DNA of 64,000 bases. It comes from CAISIP01 sp031396205 (GTDB taxonomy: Bacteria > Pseudomonadota > Gammaproteobacteria > Burkholderiales > Burkholderiaceae_C). The position numbers were made by a program, and so were the translations under genes. The stretch spans positions 1-64,000 of the forward strand of contig JANNKH010000106.1 of the NCBI GenBank assembly GCA_031396205.1, read 5' to 3'. Numbering within the stretch: position 1 is the first letter of the stretch; the number at the start of each line of letters is the position of its first letter. Shown piece by piece: positions 1 through 8,409 of the stretch. The notes beneath the pieces were generated by a model that saw only the letters and a program-made list of their open reading frames with translations, was not told the origin of the DNA and ran no database searches.

Positions 1-294
1 ACGACGACGATCCGACAGAATGCGCGTTCCCCACGCGGGTGGGGATGAACCGACCTACAACGGCACGCCGCACCCATGACTCGCGTTCCCCACGCGGGTG
101 GGGATGAACCGTGATCGGCACCAATCAACTCGTGCGGCACCAAGCGTTCCCCACGCGGGTGGGGATGAACCGCAATTCGTCCTCGCGTGCCCGCCACTGT
201 TGAAGCGTTCCCCACGCGGGTGGGGATGAACCGCTACACCACACGGAGCGGCGGTAACAGTGCCGGCGTTCCCCGCGCGGGTGGGGATGAACCG
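1..294 (+). CRISPR. Type I-E CRISPR array, trailer end (array continues left of window)
   Basis: Five 29-bp repeats are visible at 24-52, 83-111, 144-172, 205-233 and 266-294. Each begins GCGTTCCCC and ends GGGGATGAACCG around a short CACGCGGGTGG-type palindrome, the classic type I-E (E. coli-like) form. The first four are identical; the last has A to G at its tenth base, as expected of the trailer-end repeat, so the leader and older-to-newer polarity point to the left, outside the window. Spacers are 53-82 (30 nt), 112-143, 173-204 and 234-265 (32 nt each), and 1-23 is a partial spacer. No cas gene lies in the window; any cas3-cse-cas1-2 operon would be to the left. The 82 bp between the array and the gshA stop hold no gene. 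Confidence 0.97.
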
Positions 295-376
295 CCCACC
301 GCGCTGTTTCGCCAAATGCCTTTGGCTACCGATCGGCAACGGTATGTTTCTAACCCGCGCGCTACCCGGTCCATCG

Positions 377-1933
377 TCATCCATAGTACGTGGCAACAAA
401 GTCCTCGAAACTGCCGCTGTCTTCGGCTTCAATCCGGCCTTGCTGCTCCAGTGATTCATGCGCAGCGGTTTCGAAGCGGTCCCGTGTCGCGGGATCCAGC
501 GGATGCGCCAGCAGCGACTGCCTGTGGTGGTTGGATGCGAACATGGCATATTTGAAAAAGCCGCCGTGCGCCCGTGCCGATTCGAGTACCTGTGCCGATG
601 GCGTCAGGTCCGGGTTATCGATGCGCTGGCGTAGCAGGCGCATGGCGCTGGAGTGGCGCGTGCTGCCGTAGGCGGTGTCCAGCATCTCGGCAAACGGCGC
701 CATGTCATCGAACAAGTTGTGCGCCAGCGGGCGAAACGGCTGCTCCTGGTTGTGCACCAGCAGGTGCAGGTCGCTTTGCCGTCCACGGGTCACGATGCGG
801 CGCTTGTTCTCGTCGTTTTCGCCTTGTTCGCGGGCACTGATCGGCGGGCTTTCGCGAAACAGGCACATCAGCAGCAGCGCGTCGACAAAACTGCCCTGCT
901 CGGGCGTGATGCCGATGTCCACCATCGGGTTGAGGTCGAACAGCCGCATCTCGATGTATTCCACGCCCTGCAGACGCAGGCCCTTGGCCGGGCGATGAGG
1001 TCCGACTCGTTTTGGGCGCATGGCCGCGTAGAACTCGTTCTCGATCTGCAGCAGGTTGGCATTGAGTTGCTTCCAGTGCTCGCCATCGCGCACGCCGAGT
1101 TGCTGGTAGTACGGGTCGGGTGTCGTGATCGCCGCCTCCAGCGCCTGGGTGTACTCCGCCAGCGAGTTGAAATTGACATGCAAGTTCGACTGGGCGCTGT
1201 TCTGATAGCCCAGGTCGCTCATGCGCAAGCTGGTGGCATGCGGGCCGTACAGCGTGCCGGGCACCAGTTGCTGCAGATCGGACTTGCGTCCCTGCAGGAA
1301 GGACTCGCAGATCGCGGGCGAGGCGCCGAACAGGTAAGGAATGAGCCAGCTGTAACGCAGGAAGTTGCGGATCAATCCGAAATAGCGGTTGCTGATGAAG
1401 TCCTGTTGGCCGCCCTCCACCTCGCAGCAGTCGTACAACGCGGTCCAGAAGTCATCCGGCAACGACCAGTTGTAGTGCACGCCCGCGATGGTCTGCATGT
1501 GCCGGCCGTAGCGCAGACCCAGGCCTTCCCGGTAGACCCGTTTCATTTTTGCCCGGTTGGAGCTGCCGTAGTCGGCCAGCGGTATCGTGCTGTCGTCACC
1601 GATCACGCAGGGCATCGAGCTGGCCCACATCGTTTCATCACCCAGAGCCGGGGTGACGAATCGGTGGATATCGCGCAGGTGCCGCAACGGTTCATCGAGA
1701 TCGGTCGTTGGCGGCGTGATGAACTCGAGCAGCGCTTCGGAATAGTCGGTCGTGATCCAGGGATGGGTCAGCTTGGAGCCCAGCGCGCGCGGATGGGGGG
1801 TTTGCGCCAGGGTGCCGTTGGCGTCGACGCGCAGGCACTCCTTTTCGTAGCCGCGCCGGATGCCCCGCAGCACCTGCGCCTGAACGCGCCCCGAAAATTG
1901 CCCGACGGCATCGCAACATGTGAACTTCAACAT
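377..1933 (-). CDS. gshA: Glutamate-cysteine ligase (E. coli GshA type)
   Basis: This is the first enzyme of glutathione synthesis: ATP-dependent joining of L-glutamate and L-cysteine through the gamma-carboxyl, in the cytoplasm. The 518-residue product equals the usual length of the gammaproteobacterial-type enzyme and matches it from the N-terminus (RRGYEKECLRV, LTHPWITTDYSEALLEF near residues 55-72) through MQTIAGVHYNWSLP and the EMRLFDLNP region. The ATG at 1931-1933 is preceded by an AGGA ribosome site at good spacing. Its partner gshB is not in the window, but glutathione reductase lies 10 kb away at 12337-13737. It stands alone next to the CRISPR trailer, 93 bp downstream of the amidase gene on the same strand. 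Confidence 0.96.
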   Translation of the reverse strand: MLKFTCCDAVGQFSGRVQAQVLRGIRRGYEKECLRVDANGTLAQTPHPRALGSKLTHPWITTDYSEALLEFITPPTTDLDEPLRHLRDIHRFVTPALGDETMWASSMPCVIGDDSTIPLADYGSSNRAKMKRVYREGLGLRYGRHMQTIAGVHYNWSLPDDFWTALYDCCEVEGGQQDFISNRYFGLIRNFLRYSWLIPYLFGASPAICESFLQGRKSDLQQLVPGTLYGPHATSLRMSDLGYQNSAQSNLHVNFNSLAEYTQALEAAITTPDPYYQQLGVRDGEHWKQLNANLLQIENEFYAAMRPKRVGPHRPAKGLRLQGVEYIEMRLFDLNPMVDIGITPEQGSFVDALLLMCLFRESPPISAREQGENDENKRRIVTRGRQSDLHLLVHNQEQPFRPLAHNLFDDMAPFAEMLDTAYGSTRHSSAMRLLRQRIDNPDLTPSAQVLESARAHGGFFKYAMFASNHHRQSLLAHPLDPATRDRFETAAHESLEQQGRIEAEDSGSFEDFVATYYG

Positions 1934-2026
1934 AGACCGGTCCTGTCAATCAAACGGCAGGCAGTATGGCAGTTTTCCCGTTGCTTGCGGGCGCGGGACG
2001 GGTTGGCCGGTGTTTCGCCGCGGCAT

Positions 2027-3487
2027 TCACGGCGCTTGCGTTACGGCACCGCGATTCAGTGGTTGTGGCGGCGCCACCCGGTCGAACCACGGAGCTGCCT
2101 GTTCAAGCTGGGCCGCGAGCGCCAACAGCTGCGCGTCGGCGCCAAAGCGTGCCACCAGTTGCACACCGACCGGCAGACGGTCGGCACTCCAATGCAGCGG
2201 CAGGCTGATCGCGGGTTGACCGGTGGCGTTGAACGGTGTCGTGAACGGTGCCAGGCCGAAGGTGCGCCGGGTAAACGCGTCCAGATCGTCGGTGTCGGTG
2301 CGCAAAGTGCCGAGCAGCGGCGGCGGCGCGGCCATGGTCGGCGTCACCAGGACGTCGAACTGCTCGAAAAACCGGCCGATGCGCCGCACTTCCTGGTTGA
2401 TGACGCCGAACTGCGCCGCGTACCGGGTGCCGGAAATTGTGCGCCCGTGCGCGACGGCAGCATGGGTGACGCGTTCCAACTCGTCGGCGCGGGCCGCGCG
2501 GCCCAGCTGCTGCTCGCGGGCACCCACGTTGGCGGCCAGGCCGGTCAGCATGATGGTCATGACCGCATTGAACAGCCCGTCGTAATCAAATTGCGGCGCC
2601 GCGGCGTCGACGTGGTGCCCCAGGCCTGCCAGCAACTGTGTGGTCTTTTCTACCGCTGCGCGACACTCGGCATGCACCGCTTGACCGGTGAAGTCGTTCG
2701 CCATCCAGGCAATGCGCAGTGGACCCGGCGCGTGGCCGATGCTGCTCAGAAACGTTCCTGCCGGGCGTTGTGTGAAGTAGGGTGCGCCGATGTCCGGCCC
2801 GGCGGTGGCGTCCAGGATCGCGGCGCAGTCGCGCACCGAGCGGGTGAGCGCATGCTCATGGCTGATGCCGTGCGCCGCATCGCCGCGGTGCGGTCCGTAG
2901 GCCAGCAATGCACGCGTGGGTTTGAGCCCCACCAGCGCATTGCAGGAGGCCGGAACCCGGATCGATCCGCCGCTGTCGGTGGCATGCGCCGCCGGCAGCA
3001 TGCCGCTGGCCACCGCAGCGCCGGCGCCACCGCTGGATCCACCGGCGCTGTGCGCCAGGTTCCACGGATTGCGGGTGGCGCCGTGCAGTGCCGGTTCGGT
3101 GCTGACGTTCATGCCGAACTCGGGCGCGTTGCTGCGGCCGATGATGCAAAAGCCGGCGCGACGCAGCCGGGCCACCGTCTCCGAATCGAAATCATGGACC
3201 TGCCCCGCGAACAGCCGGCTGCCATGGGTCAGTGGCATGCCCTTGACCGGTGCATGCAGGTCCTTGATGAGGTAGGGCACGCCGGCGAAGGGGCCATCTG
3301 CGCCAATGATTGCGGCGGCCGGATCCAACGCGCTCTGGTGCAGATACGACACCGCGTTGACGATCGGGTTGACAGCCTGCAGCCGCGCCAGCGCCGCAGC
3401 CATCACCTCGGCGCGCGAGACCTCGCGCTGGCGGACCAGCTCGGCCAGGCCGATCGCATCGAAGCAGCGGTATTCGTCGAAGGTCAT
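2027..3487 (-). CDS. Amidase signature family hydrolase
   Basis: A 486-residue amidase-signature enzyme that should hydrolyse a carboxamide or a related amide bond. The Ser-cisSer-Lys triad can be read: Lys75 in YLIKD, cis-Ser151 in GGSSGG, nucleophile Ser175 in DSGGS. The glycine-serine-rich signature spans roughly 145-180. Length and layout fit single-domain amidases, including 6-aminohexanoate-cyclic-dimer hydrolases, rather than GatA, because no gatB/gatC neighbours exist. The substrate cannot be assigned from sequence. It is divergent from the ornithine-cyclodeaminase homologue with 98 bp between start codons, so a shared control region is likely. The ATG at 3485-3487 has only a weak ribosome site. 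Confidence 0.9.
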   Translation of the reverse strand: MTFDEYRCFDAIGLAELVRQREVSRAEVMAAALARLQAVNPIVNAVSYLHQSALDPAAAIIGADGPFAGVPYLIKDLHAPVKGMPLTHGSRLFAGQVHDFDSETVARLRRAGFCIIGRSNAPEFGMNVSTEPALHGATRNPWNLAHSAGGSSGGAGAAVASGMLPAAHATDSGGSIRVPASCNALVGLKPTRALLAYGPHRGDAAHGISHEHALTRSVRDCAAILDATAGPDIGAPYFTQRPAGTFLSSIGHAPGPLRIAWMANDFTGQAVHAECRAAVEKTTQLLAGLGHHVDAAAPQFDYDGLFNAVMTIMLTGLAANVGAREQQLGRAARADELERVTHAAVAHGRTISGTRYAAQFGVINQEVRRIGRFFEQFDVLVTPTMAAPPPLLGTLRTDTDDLDAFTRRTFGLAPFTTPFNATGQPAISLPLHWSADRLPVGVQLVARFGADAQLLALAAQLEQAAPWFDRVAPPQPLNRGAVTQAP

Positions 3488-3585
3488 GGGTGAGGCAAGT
3501 TTGGGCAGTGACCGGAATGGACCTGCGCCACAATCTTAATCATTCCGGGCCCGAGCCCGGAGGCTCACCACACGGGAGGCCTTGC

Positions 3586-4560
3586 ATGCAGGTACTGGGA
3601 GCAGGCGCCATCGAGGCGCTGATGCCGATCGAGCGGTGCATCGACGTGGTGGCCGAGGCGATGCGGGCACTTTCGCGCGGCGCGGTGCTTGCGCCCTTGC
3701 GCACCATCCTGCCGCTGGCCTCGCCCAACGCCATCGGCATCATGCCTGGCGCGATGCTGGAGCAGGGCCTTTTCGGCGTCAAGGTGCTGGCCCTGTACCC
3801 CGGCAATGGCGCGCGCGGTCTGCCCAGCCACGCCGGCATGGTGCTGTTGTTCGATGCGCGGGACGGCGCTGCGGTGGCGGTGCTCGAGAGTAATAGCCTG
3901 ACAGCGCTGCGCACGGCCGCTGCCAGCGCGGTTGCCACGCGCGCGCTGGCGCGCCCGGGTAGTGCCGTGCTGGGCCTGCTGGGCGCGGGGCATCAGGCCC
4001 GATGGCATGTCCGTGCCATGATGCAGGTCATGGCGTTGCGGCGCCTGCAGGTGTGGAGCCGCAACCGTGCCAGCGCGCAGCGTCTGCTGGCTGGGTTGGA
4101 GCTGCCGGCAGCATTGCAGGTCGTGTTCGCCGAAGACGCCCGGTCCGCGGTGCAGGGAGCGGACGTCGTCTGTACCGTCACGGCTGCCCGCGAGCCGGTC
4201 CTGCAGGGCGACTGGCTGGAGCCGGGGCAACATGTCAATTTGGTTGGCGCCAGCGTAGCGAGCGCGCGCGAGGCCGATACGGCGGTGGTACGGCGCAGCC
4301 GTTTTTTTGTGGATGCCCGCGCCAGTGCGCAGGTGCAGGCCGGCGAGTGGCTGCTGGCGCTGGAATCCGGCGCTGTGGGGCCGGACCACCTGGTGGGAGA
4401 AATCGGCGAAGTCCTGCTGGGCCGGGCGGCTGGCCGGTTGTCCGCCGATGACATCACGGTCTACAAGTCACTTGGCCATACGGCGCAGGACCTGGCGACC
4501 GCCGACGCCATCGTGCGGCTGGCACGGGATAGCGGGCAGTACCCCGAAACTGCCTGGTAG
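3586..4560 (+). CDS. Ornithine cyclodeaminase / mu-crystallin family protein
   Basis: A 324-residue NAD(P)-dependent enzyme of the ornithine cyclodeaminase/mu-crystallin family. Members include ornithine cyclodeaminase, alanine dehydrogenase and ketimine (delta1-piperideine-2-carboxylate) reductases. An N-terminal substrate domain carries the conserved FGVKVLALYPGN stretch. The Rossmann dinucleotide site GLLGAGHQARWHV follows at about 127-139, then the conserved ADVVCTVTAAREPVL. I start it at the ATG at 3586 because a GGGAGG ribosome site lies 7 bases upstream; the frame is open back to 3490, but that extension has no family similarity. Which of the family reactions it catalyses is not decidable here. 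Confidence 0.9.
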   Translation: MQVLGAGAIEALMPIERCIDVVAEAMRALSRGAVLAPLRTILPLASPNAIGIMPGAMLEQGLFGVKVLALYPGNGARGLPSHAGMVLLFDARDGAAVAVLESNSLTALRTAAASAVATRALARPGSAVLGLLGAGHQARWHVRAMMQVMALRRLQVWSRNRASAQRLLAGLELPAALQVVFAEDARSAVQGADVVCTVTAAREPVLQGDWLEPGQHVNLVGASVASAREADTAVVRRSRFFVDARASAQVQAGEWLLALESGAVGPDHLVGEIGEVLLGRAAGRLSADDITVYKSLGHTAQDLATADAIVRLARDSGQYPETAW

Positions 4561-4623
4561 GACCATGCCTTGCCCATCAGCGCGCCGGCCGGCCCGAGGA
4601 CCTTGTCGGGACCATTGACCAGC

Positions 4624-5091
4624 CTAGTTTGGCGGCAGTGGCACCGAGCCCAGTGCGACCGCAGTCACGCCGTTTTGTGGTGAGCCGTCGATCAGCTTGT
4701 CCGAGTAGGTCAGGTAGACCAGCACATTGCGCTTGCGGTCCAGCATGCGCACCACGCGCAGCTTCTTGAACAGCACCGAGATGCGCTCATTGAACATCTC
4801 CTCCTGAGCCTCCATGGGTTTGCCGGAAAACGTGATCGGGCCGACCTGGCGGCAGGCGATGGAGGCTTCAGCCTTGTCCTCGGCCAGACCGATCGCGCCC
4901 ATGACCCCGCCGGTACGGGCGCGCGACACATAGCAGGTGATTCCATTGACCTTGGGATCGTCATACGCCTCCACGACCACCTTGTGATTGGCGCCGATCA
5001 GGATGAAAGCGGTGGATACTTCGCCGACCTTTTCGGCCAGGGCGCCTGTGGCGAGCATGAGGCCGGCGAGCAGGCTGATGATGGGGCGCAT
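4624..5091 (-). CDS. creA: CreA family periplasmic protein
   Basis: A 155-residue protein with a Sec signal peptide (MRPIISLLAGLMLATGALA). It matches E. coli CreA along its length: GANHKVVVEAYDDP near 34-47, ITCYVSRARTGG, GLAEDKAEASIAC, KKLRVVRMLDRKRN and YSDKLIDGSPQN. CreA is a conserved secreted or periplasmic protein (DUF1131) of unclear function, named for the E. coli creABCD locus; the regulatory genes creBCD are not present here. The frame stays open far upstream to 5913, but the signal peptide and the GGAAGGA ribosome site fix the start at 5091. It is convergent with the preceding ornithine-cyclodeaminase gene. Confidence 0.93.
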   Translation of the reverse strand: MRPIISLLAGLMLATGALAEKVGEVSTAFILIGANHKVVVEAYDDPKVNGITCYVSRARTGGVMGAIGLAEDKAEASIACRQVGPITFSGKPMEAQEEMFNERISVLFKKLRVVRMLDRKRNVLVYLTYSDKLIDGSPQNGVTAVALGSVPLPPN

Positions 5092-5238
5092 GGTGTTCCT
5101 TCCGTTGTGAGATGCATGCAAAGCAGGTTGCATCCATTGTTGTCCAAGTGTGATGAATGCCCGGAGTTGGCGTCCAATTCCGTCCAATCGCAGCATGAAT
5201 TGCGCACGCAGCGGCGCGGCGCGCCACAATAGAGCTTC

Positions 5239-5520
5239 ATGTCCGCAATCAAGCTGCCGATAAAACCGAGGTGGGGCCCATCCCGGGGACCTGTCCCTGG
5301 GGTAGTCGTGTCTTCCGCTTTGCCTATCAGCCAGACCGAGCCGTTCGATTTTCGTTCCAGCCGCTTTCGCGCCGATGCGGCAACACTGGTACGGGCGACG
5401 GGACGATCGCTGGTCGACTGCCGACAGGAGCTTTTTGTCGCTGAGGGCGACATGGCGCTGGCCCTCGAACTGCTGGTGGAAGGATACGGCGTCGAGCCGG
5501 TCGTGCGCACATTGCATTGA
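5239..5520 (+). CDS. Small hypothetical protein with UBA/TS-N-like helical segment
   Basis: A 93-residue frame between creA and the Bug receptor gene. Residues about 48-85 (VRATGRSLVDCRQEL, AEGDMALALELLVEG) resemble the three-helix UBA/TS-N fold at the N-terminus of elongation factor Ts, which has a similar TGAGMMDCKKAL pattern followed by a GDIEKAIEWL helix. The N-terminal 40 residues are unstructured and proline-rich and match nothing I know. The ATG at 5239 has a poor ribosome site. It is probably a real small gene, since the similarity is specific, but its function is unknown. Alternatively it is the remnant of a larger gene. Confidence 0.5.
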   Translation: MSAIKLPIKPRWGPSRGPVPGVVVSSALPISQTEPFDFRSSRFRADAATLVRATGRSLVDCRQELFVAEGDMALALELLVEGYGVEPVVRTLH

Positions 5521-5692
5521 CGACGGCTGGCGTGCGGGATCTGTAGCGATCAAGCGGTGGTCTTGTCGGCACGTCTTGCGCGAAGGTGCGGGTTTGTCGG
5601 TATGCCAATTGCGTGCAAATGCGGTATGTTCCAACGGCGATGTACGCGTCAGTGCAGAACTGCCCGCTGACGCAACCCACACAAGGACCGCT

Positions 5693-6685
5693 ATGACCGT
5701 TTTTTCTTTGCCCGGGCGCGGTACGCGGCGCCGTACGCTCAAGGTTTTGGCGGCCGGCGCCAGCATGATGGCTTGGCCGGCATGGGCCGACTGGCCCGAG
5801 AAAACGGTGCGGATCGTCGTCACGTTTCCGCCCGGTGGCGCCAGCGACATCGTGGCGCGGGTCATCGGCGACCAACTGGCCAAGAAGCTGGGGCAGGCGG
5901 TCGTGGTCGACAACCGTCCCGGAGCCGGCGGCAGTGTCGGTGGGACCCTGGTCGCACAGGCACCGGCGGACGGCTACACATTGCTGCTGTCGAACTCCAC
6001 CCCGATATCCATCGGACCCTTCGCGCTGGAGAAACTGCCCTACGACCCGGTCGAGGCGTTCACCCACATAGCGTCATTGGGCGCCGCACCCTGCGTGGTG
6101 ATGGCCAATCCGGCGGCGGGTCTGCGCACCTTGACCGATGTGGAGGCGCAGGCACGCAAGGCGGGGCGACTCGACTTCGGGTCGGGCGGCCCTGCCTCCA
6201 TCGGGCATATTTACGGCGAACTGATGAAGAAGGAGCTTGGCCTTAATCTGGTGCATGTTCCCTACCGGGGCGGTGCACCCATGACAACCGATCTGATTTC
6301 GGGCATCGTGCCGATCGGCATCGACGTGCTGACCGCCTATCTGCCGTTTTTCAAGACCGGACAATTGATCCCGCTGGCCGTCACCTCGGCCCGCCGCACA
6401 CCGTTGGTGCCGGACGTTCCCAGTGTGGCGGAGCTCAGCAGCTATCGCAAACTGGTGCTGGACAACTTCTTCGGCGTGTCAGGGCCGGCCAGGATGCCGG
6501 CGGGCATAGTGGCCCGCATCAATGCCGCCTGCAACGAGGTGCTGGCGCAACCCGACATCCGCAAGCGCATGCTGGATCTGGGGATCACCGTGACGCCCGG
6601 CACGCCGGCCGCATTTGCAGCCTACGTGCGTGACCAGGTCGCCGCCCTGTCGCCGGTCGTCAAAGGTGTCGGCGTCAAGTTGTGA
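5693..6685 (+). CDS. Bug/TctC-family extracytoplasmic solute-binding protein
   Basis: A 330-residue periplasmic receptor of the Bug (Bordetella uptake gene) / TctC family, which binds carboxylates and related small solutes for tripartite tricarboxylate transporters. Landmarks are VTFPPGGASDIVARVI, a PGAGGSVGG loop, QAPADGYTLLL and HVPYRGGAPMTTDL. The N-terminus holds a signal with an RRRTLKVLAAG stretch that resembles a Tat motif. The ATG at 5693 with AAGGA ahead is preferred; the frame extends upstream without family similarity. No TctA/TctB membrane genes are nearby, so it probably shares a distant transporter or has a regulatory role, as is common in Burkholderiales. Confidence 0.92.
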   Translation: MTVFSLPGRGTRRRTLKVLAAGASMMAWPAWADWPEKTVRIVVTFPPGGASDIVARVIGDQLAKKLGQAVVVDNRPGAGGSVGGTLVAQAPADGYTLLLSNSTPISIGPFALEKLPYDPVEAFTHIASLGAAPCVVMANPAAGLRTLTDVEAQARKAGRLDFGSGGPASIGHIYGELMKKELGLNLVHVPYRGGAPMTTDLISGIVPIGIDVLTAYLPFFKTGQLIPLAVTSARRTPLVPDVPSVAELSSYRKLVLDNFFGVSGPARMPAGIVARINAACNEVLAQPDIRKRMLDLGITVTPGTPAAFAAYVRDQVAALSPVVKGVGVKL

Positions 6686-6734
6686 GCGGATTGGCCGGCT
6701 TGCTCGCTGTTCGACGGCTTGGGGCTGCGCAGTC

Positions 6735-7676
6735 TTGAATGCAGCGGCGTTGGCGTTGATGACCGCATTGTCGCCAGCGACCGCAAATGCTGCATCGCCG
6801 GCGCTGGGGTGCGGCGACATCGCCGCCAGGGCCATCGAGCGGCGCACGCAGGTTGCCGCCTATTACGAACTCAAGCTGGCTCTGATCGATGGTCGCGTCA
6901 TTGAATGGGGTCGGGGTAGCGAGCCGCGCACCGTGCTGCGCGACGCGCTGCAGGTCGCAGTGGGGCAGTCCCGCGGGTATGCGATCGACCGGCAGCGTCG
7001 GCTGCTCAGCTGGCCAGCCGGCGGCGGACCGATGGAGACATGGCTGGAACAGTCGGTTTGGGTTGCAGCGGGCGACAGCGGGGTGTTTGCCATCCGCTGT
7101 GATGGCAGTCTGTGGTACCGCAGCACTGACGACGCGCGCTGGCAGCGTACTGCCGATGCCGCGGTGCATGCCTGGGTGGGCGATGGCGCCGACTATTACG
7201 TCGATCCGGCCGGCAATCTGTTGGTGCGTGGCAAGGCGCACCGCGGGCAGTATGGCGACGGCCGCTTGACCGAGGCGCAGGGCTGGGTCAGGGTTGCGAC
7301 CGATGCGCTTGCCGTGATCGGGCATACCGGGCACGCCCTGTACCTGCGCCGCGATGGCGTGGTGATGGGCACTGGCGGAAACCGGTTTGGCCCGCTGTCC
7401 CACCATGGCATCGGTGACAAGGCCGATCGCTGGGGTCCGATCTTCGAGGGCGCAGTGGCGATCGCTACCGGCAGCCGCCATTCGTTGGCCCTGCGGGCCG
7501 ACGGATCACTGTGGATATGGGGTGCGCAGGAGGGGCTGGAACCCAAGGCCGTGCTTAAAGCCGTCAGAGCCATGGCCGGTGGCCTGCAGGACAGTGTGGC
7601 GCTCGATGCCGATGGTGTCGTCTGGTACTGGCGCCTGGGGCACAAGCCGGAGCGCCTGATCCTGCCGAAGGAATGA
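6735..7676 (+). CDS. Secreted RCC1-like repeat protein
   Basis: A protein of about 313 residues built of RCC1-type beta-propeller blades. Recurrent segments such as CDGSLWYR, RDGVVMGTGGN, SLALRADGSLWIWG and VALDADGVVWYW occur about every 45-55 residues. A hydrophobic stretch ending SPATANA looks like a signal peptide, so a periplasmic or secreted location is likely. The start is uncertain: I use TTG at 6735, which gives a complete signal peptide. An in-frame ATG at 6615 lies inside the Bug gene, and an ATG at 6774 would shorten the signal. Bacterial RCC1-like proteins of this kind have no defined activity. It follows the Bug gene closely and may be cotranscribed with it. Confidence 0.72.
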   Translation: MNAAALALMTALSPATANAASPALGCGDIAARAIERRTQVAAYYELKLALIDGRVIEWGRGSEPRTVLRDALQVAVGQSRGYAIDRQRRLLSWPAGGGPMETWLEQSVWVAAGDSGVFAIRCDGSLWYRSTDDARWQRTADAAVHAWVGDGADYYVDPAGNLLVRGKAHRGQYGDGRLTEAQGWVRVATDALAVIGHTGHALYLRRDGVVMGTGGNRFGPLSHHGIGDKADRWGPIFEGAVAIATGSRHSLALRADGSLWIWGAQEGLEPKAVLKAVRAMAGGLQDSVALDADGVVWYWRLGHKPERLILPKE

Positions 7677-7719
7677 GCCGATTGCGCCGTGCTGGTGCGA
7701 TCGGTCTTGCCCGCCCGTT

Positions 7720-8310
7720 TCAGCCCGGGTGCACCACCACCAACCAGGCGCTGGCGGCTGTTTTGCCGGGATTGCGGATGCAGTGCGCGCGATCGGCGGC
7801 GTAGCGTGCGGTTTCGCCGTGCTTGAGCCGCTGGACCTGGTCGCCGGCCTGCACTTCCAGCGTGCCGGAAATTGCGCTCAAGTGCTCGCGGGTGCCCGAT
7901 TCATGGGCCTGGGAATCCAGCGCTCCGCCCGGTTGCACCGTCAACGCATACCACTCGAACTGACCGGCCAGGCCGATCGGCCCCAGGATACGCAACTCGC
8001 ACAGGCCGTCCGGGCTGCGGATCGACGGCGCGGCGTGGGAGGCCAGTACCTCGATGGTTTGCGCGCCAGCGGGAGGTGCGCTGCCCAGCAACTCGCCGAT
8101 GCCCACATCCAGCGCATTGGCCAGCCGCCAGACCACCGCCACGGTCGGGTTGGCCTGGCCGCGCTCGATCTGCGAGAGCATCGACTTGGACACGCCGGCC
8201 TTGCGCGACAACTCGTCGAGCGAGAGTGATCCGGCCTGGCGCAACGCGGCCAATGTGTCGCCGACGCGGGGTGGTTCACTGGAAATACTGTGGGGCTTGC
8301 GGGATGGCAT
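7720..8310 (-). CDS. XRE-family transcriptional regulator with C-terminal cupin domain
   Basis: A 196-residue regulator with an N-terminal helix-turn-helix (about 14-75; LSRKAGVSKSMLSQIERGQANP is split over its recognition region) and a C-terminal cupin sensor (about 115-195) of the kind that binds small metabolites. It is divergent from kbl-tdh with 99 bp between start codons, which makes it the obvious candidate regulator of threonine degradation. Three direct repeats in that gap (8316-8365) are likely operators. The frame is open upstream to 9687 antisense to kbl, but the helix-turn-helix register places the true start at the ATG at 8308-8310. Confidence 0.9.
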   Translation of the reverse strand: MPSRKPHSISSEPPRVGDTLAALRQAGSLSLDELSRKAGVSKSMLSQIERGQANPTVAVVWRLANALDVGIGELLGSAPPAGAQTIEVLASHAAPSIRSPDGLCELRILGPIGLAGQFEWYALTVQPGGALDSQAHESGTREHLSAISGTLEVQAGDQVQRLKHGETARYAADRAHCIRNPGKTAASAWLVVVHPG

Positions 8311-8315
8311 GGTGC

Positions 8316-8365
8316 TTCGATATACTGCAAACTTGTTCGATATACTGGACATCGTTCGATATTTA
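8316..8365 (+). promoter_or_regulatory. Three direct repeats, candidate operator of XRE-cupin regulator
   Basis: TTCGATATACT occurs at 8316 and 8336, and TTCGATATTTA at 8355. The spacing is 20 and 19 bp, close to two helical turns, so all sites face one side of the DNA. The block begins 6 bp from the regulator start and ends 44 bp before kbl, so binding could control both directions. Confidence 0.6.
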
Positions 8366-8409
8366 GCGACGCCGCATTGTGCCTGACAAACCGGATCCAA
8401 GGAAACGCC

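Noticed and set aside
55..549. Open frames on both strands across the CRISPR array (for example 55-549 and 187-555)
   Set aside because: They read through the identical repeats, giving a repeated PTRVGMN- or WGT-like peptide, and have no independent protein similarity.
653..3493. 946-codon plus-strand frame
   Set aside because: It is antisense to gshA and the amidase gene, both of which have complete family motifs. It is a product of high GC third positions.
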